This document shows, piece after piece, positions 24,740 through 25,043 of a DNA stretch of 25,043 bases. The DNA lies in NCBI GenBank assembly GCA_029264635.1, contig JARIAA010000098.1:1-25043 (forward strand), given 5' to 3'. Below the pieces are notes generated by a model. The model saw nothing but the letters and a program-made list of their open reading frames with translations. It did no database searches and was not told where the DNA came from. Origin of the DNA: Psychrobacter sp. GTDB taxonomy: Bacteria; Pseudomonadota; Gammaproteobacteria; Pseudomonadales; Moraxellaceae. Within the stretch, counting starts at the first letter, position 1, and every line of letters starts with the position of its first letter. The position numbers and the translations under genes were made by a program.

Positions 24740-25043
24740 ATGAGTAAAGCCATTCATTATATTGCTAGGGACAGCAAAACGCCTACTCTTATTCCTGAGC
24801 AAGCTATTAAAATCGCTGTAGGCGAAGTACTTGATAAAGCCACACTATTAACGGCTTTGGATAACGCGCTGAGCTTTCCTAACTATTTTGCCCATAATTG
24901 GGATAGTGCTTGGGACTGTTTAACCGATAGTGAGGCTGAGCATTTACGTTTAGATTTAGCCAAGGTTAAGCAGATAAATACTGCAGACTTTGAGGTGTTT
25001 AAAAGTATGATTGAGGATGCGTATCGCGATTTTGGCAGGCCGC
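24740..25043 (+). CDS. Barstar-family RNase inhibitor, 3' end cut by window
   Basis: Starts at ATG 24740, one base after the RNase stop TGA (24736-24738), and stays open for 101 codons to the window edge. Barstar inhibits barnase-type RNases by capping the active site in the cytoplasm. The core motif FPNYFAHNWDSAWDCLTD (about residues 47-64) matches LPxYYGxNxDAxWDCLT of barstar. The helix IEDAYRDF near residue 96 is a usual late element. Tight spacing implies translational coupling to the RNase so the inhibitor is always made with it. The missing part is expected to be short. Confidence 0.9.
   Translation, partial: MSKAIHYIARDSKTPTLIPEQAIKIAVGEVLDKATLLTALDNALSFPNYFAHNWDSAWDCLTDSEAEHLRLDLAKVKQINTADFEVFKSMIEDAYRDFGRP

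Noticed and set aside
1..25043. CRISPR array, insertion sequence, prophage, tRNA or rRNA
   Set aside because: No evenly spaced repeats, transposase, integrase or recognisable RNA gene was seen on either strand; only short tandem repeats and hairpins were found.

Overview
The window looks like a chromosomal segment from a Psychrobacter-type member of the Moraxellaceae. This is inferred from moderate GC, gene content (gltIJKL, rubredoxin-reductase-like protein, GltS, HslO, ProA) and protein style; no rRNA, tRNA or phylogenetic marker was available to confirm it. Most of the left 20 kb is read from the minus strand. hslO, proA, gltS and the ribonuclease/barstar pair are on the plus strand.

Layout. 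1-992: 5' part of a long/medium-chain acyl-CoA ligase gene (minus, runs off the window). 1400-2629: rubredoxin-reductase-like flavoprotein. 2861-6910: glutamate/aspartate ABC importer gltI-J-K-L with a PaiB-family gene as the last gene of the run. 7226-8209: hslO (Hsp33) with an in-frame TGA inside its zinc-binding CxxC. 8324-13336: a four-gene minus run made of a 3-TM PycTM(DUF5706)-like domain fused to a DUF3616-like propeller, a second DUF3616-like protein, a truncated fumarylacetoacetate-hydrolase-family gene and a serine alpha/beta hydrolase. 13533-19204: a polar amino-acid ABC system with an ATPase, three tandem binding lipoproteins and two permeases, the first permease being frameshifted. 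19501-20394: two small acidic lipoproteins. 20710-22011: proA with an in-frame TAA 41 codons before the family-typical end. 22149-22374: a decayed barstar-like relic. 22497-23771: gltS. 23998-25043: a cold-shock-domain/TM/guanyl-RNase fusion followed one base later by an intact but window-truncated barstar gene.

How it fits together. Much of the window handles glutamate and related amino acids: an ABC importer, a sodium symporter, a second ABC importer and the glutamate-consuming enzyme ProA. Three otherwise well conserved genes (hslO, the ABC permease, proA) each carry a single small lesion, and the FAH-family gene has both a tandem expansion and a lost tail. This points either to recent decay or to sequence errors; raw reads would decide.

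The two most unusual constructions are the cytoplasmic cold-shock domain joined through a membrane segment to an RNase Sa/barnase-type domain with its barstar (plus an older barstar relic on the other side of gltS), and the PycTM-like membrane module joined to an external DUF3616 propeller with a shorter paralogue next door.
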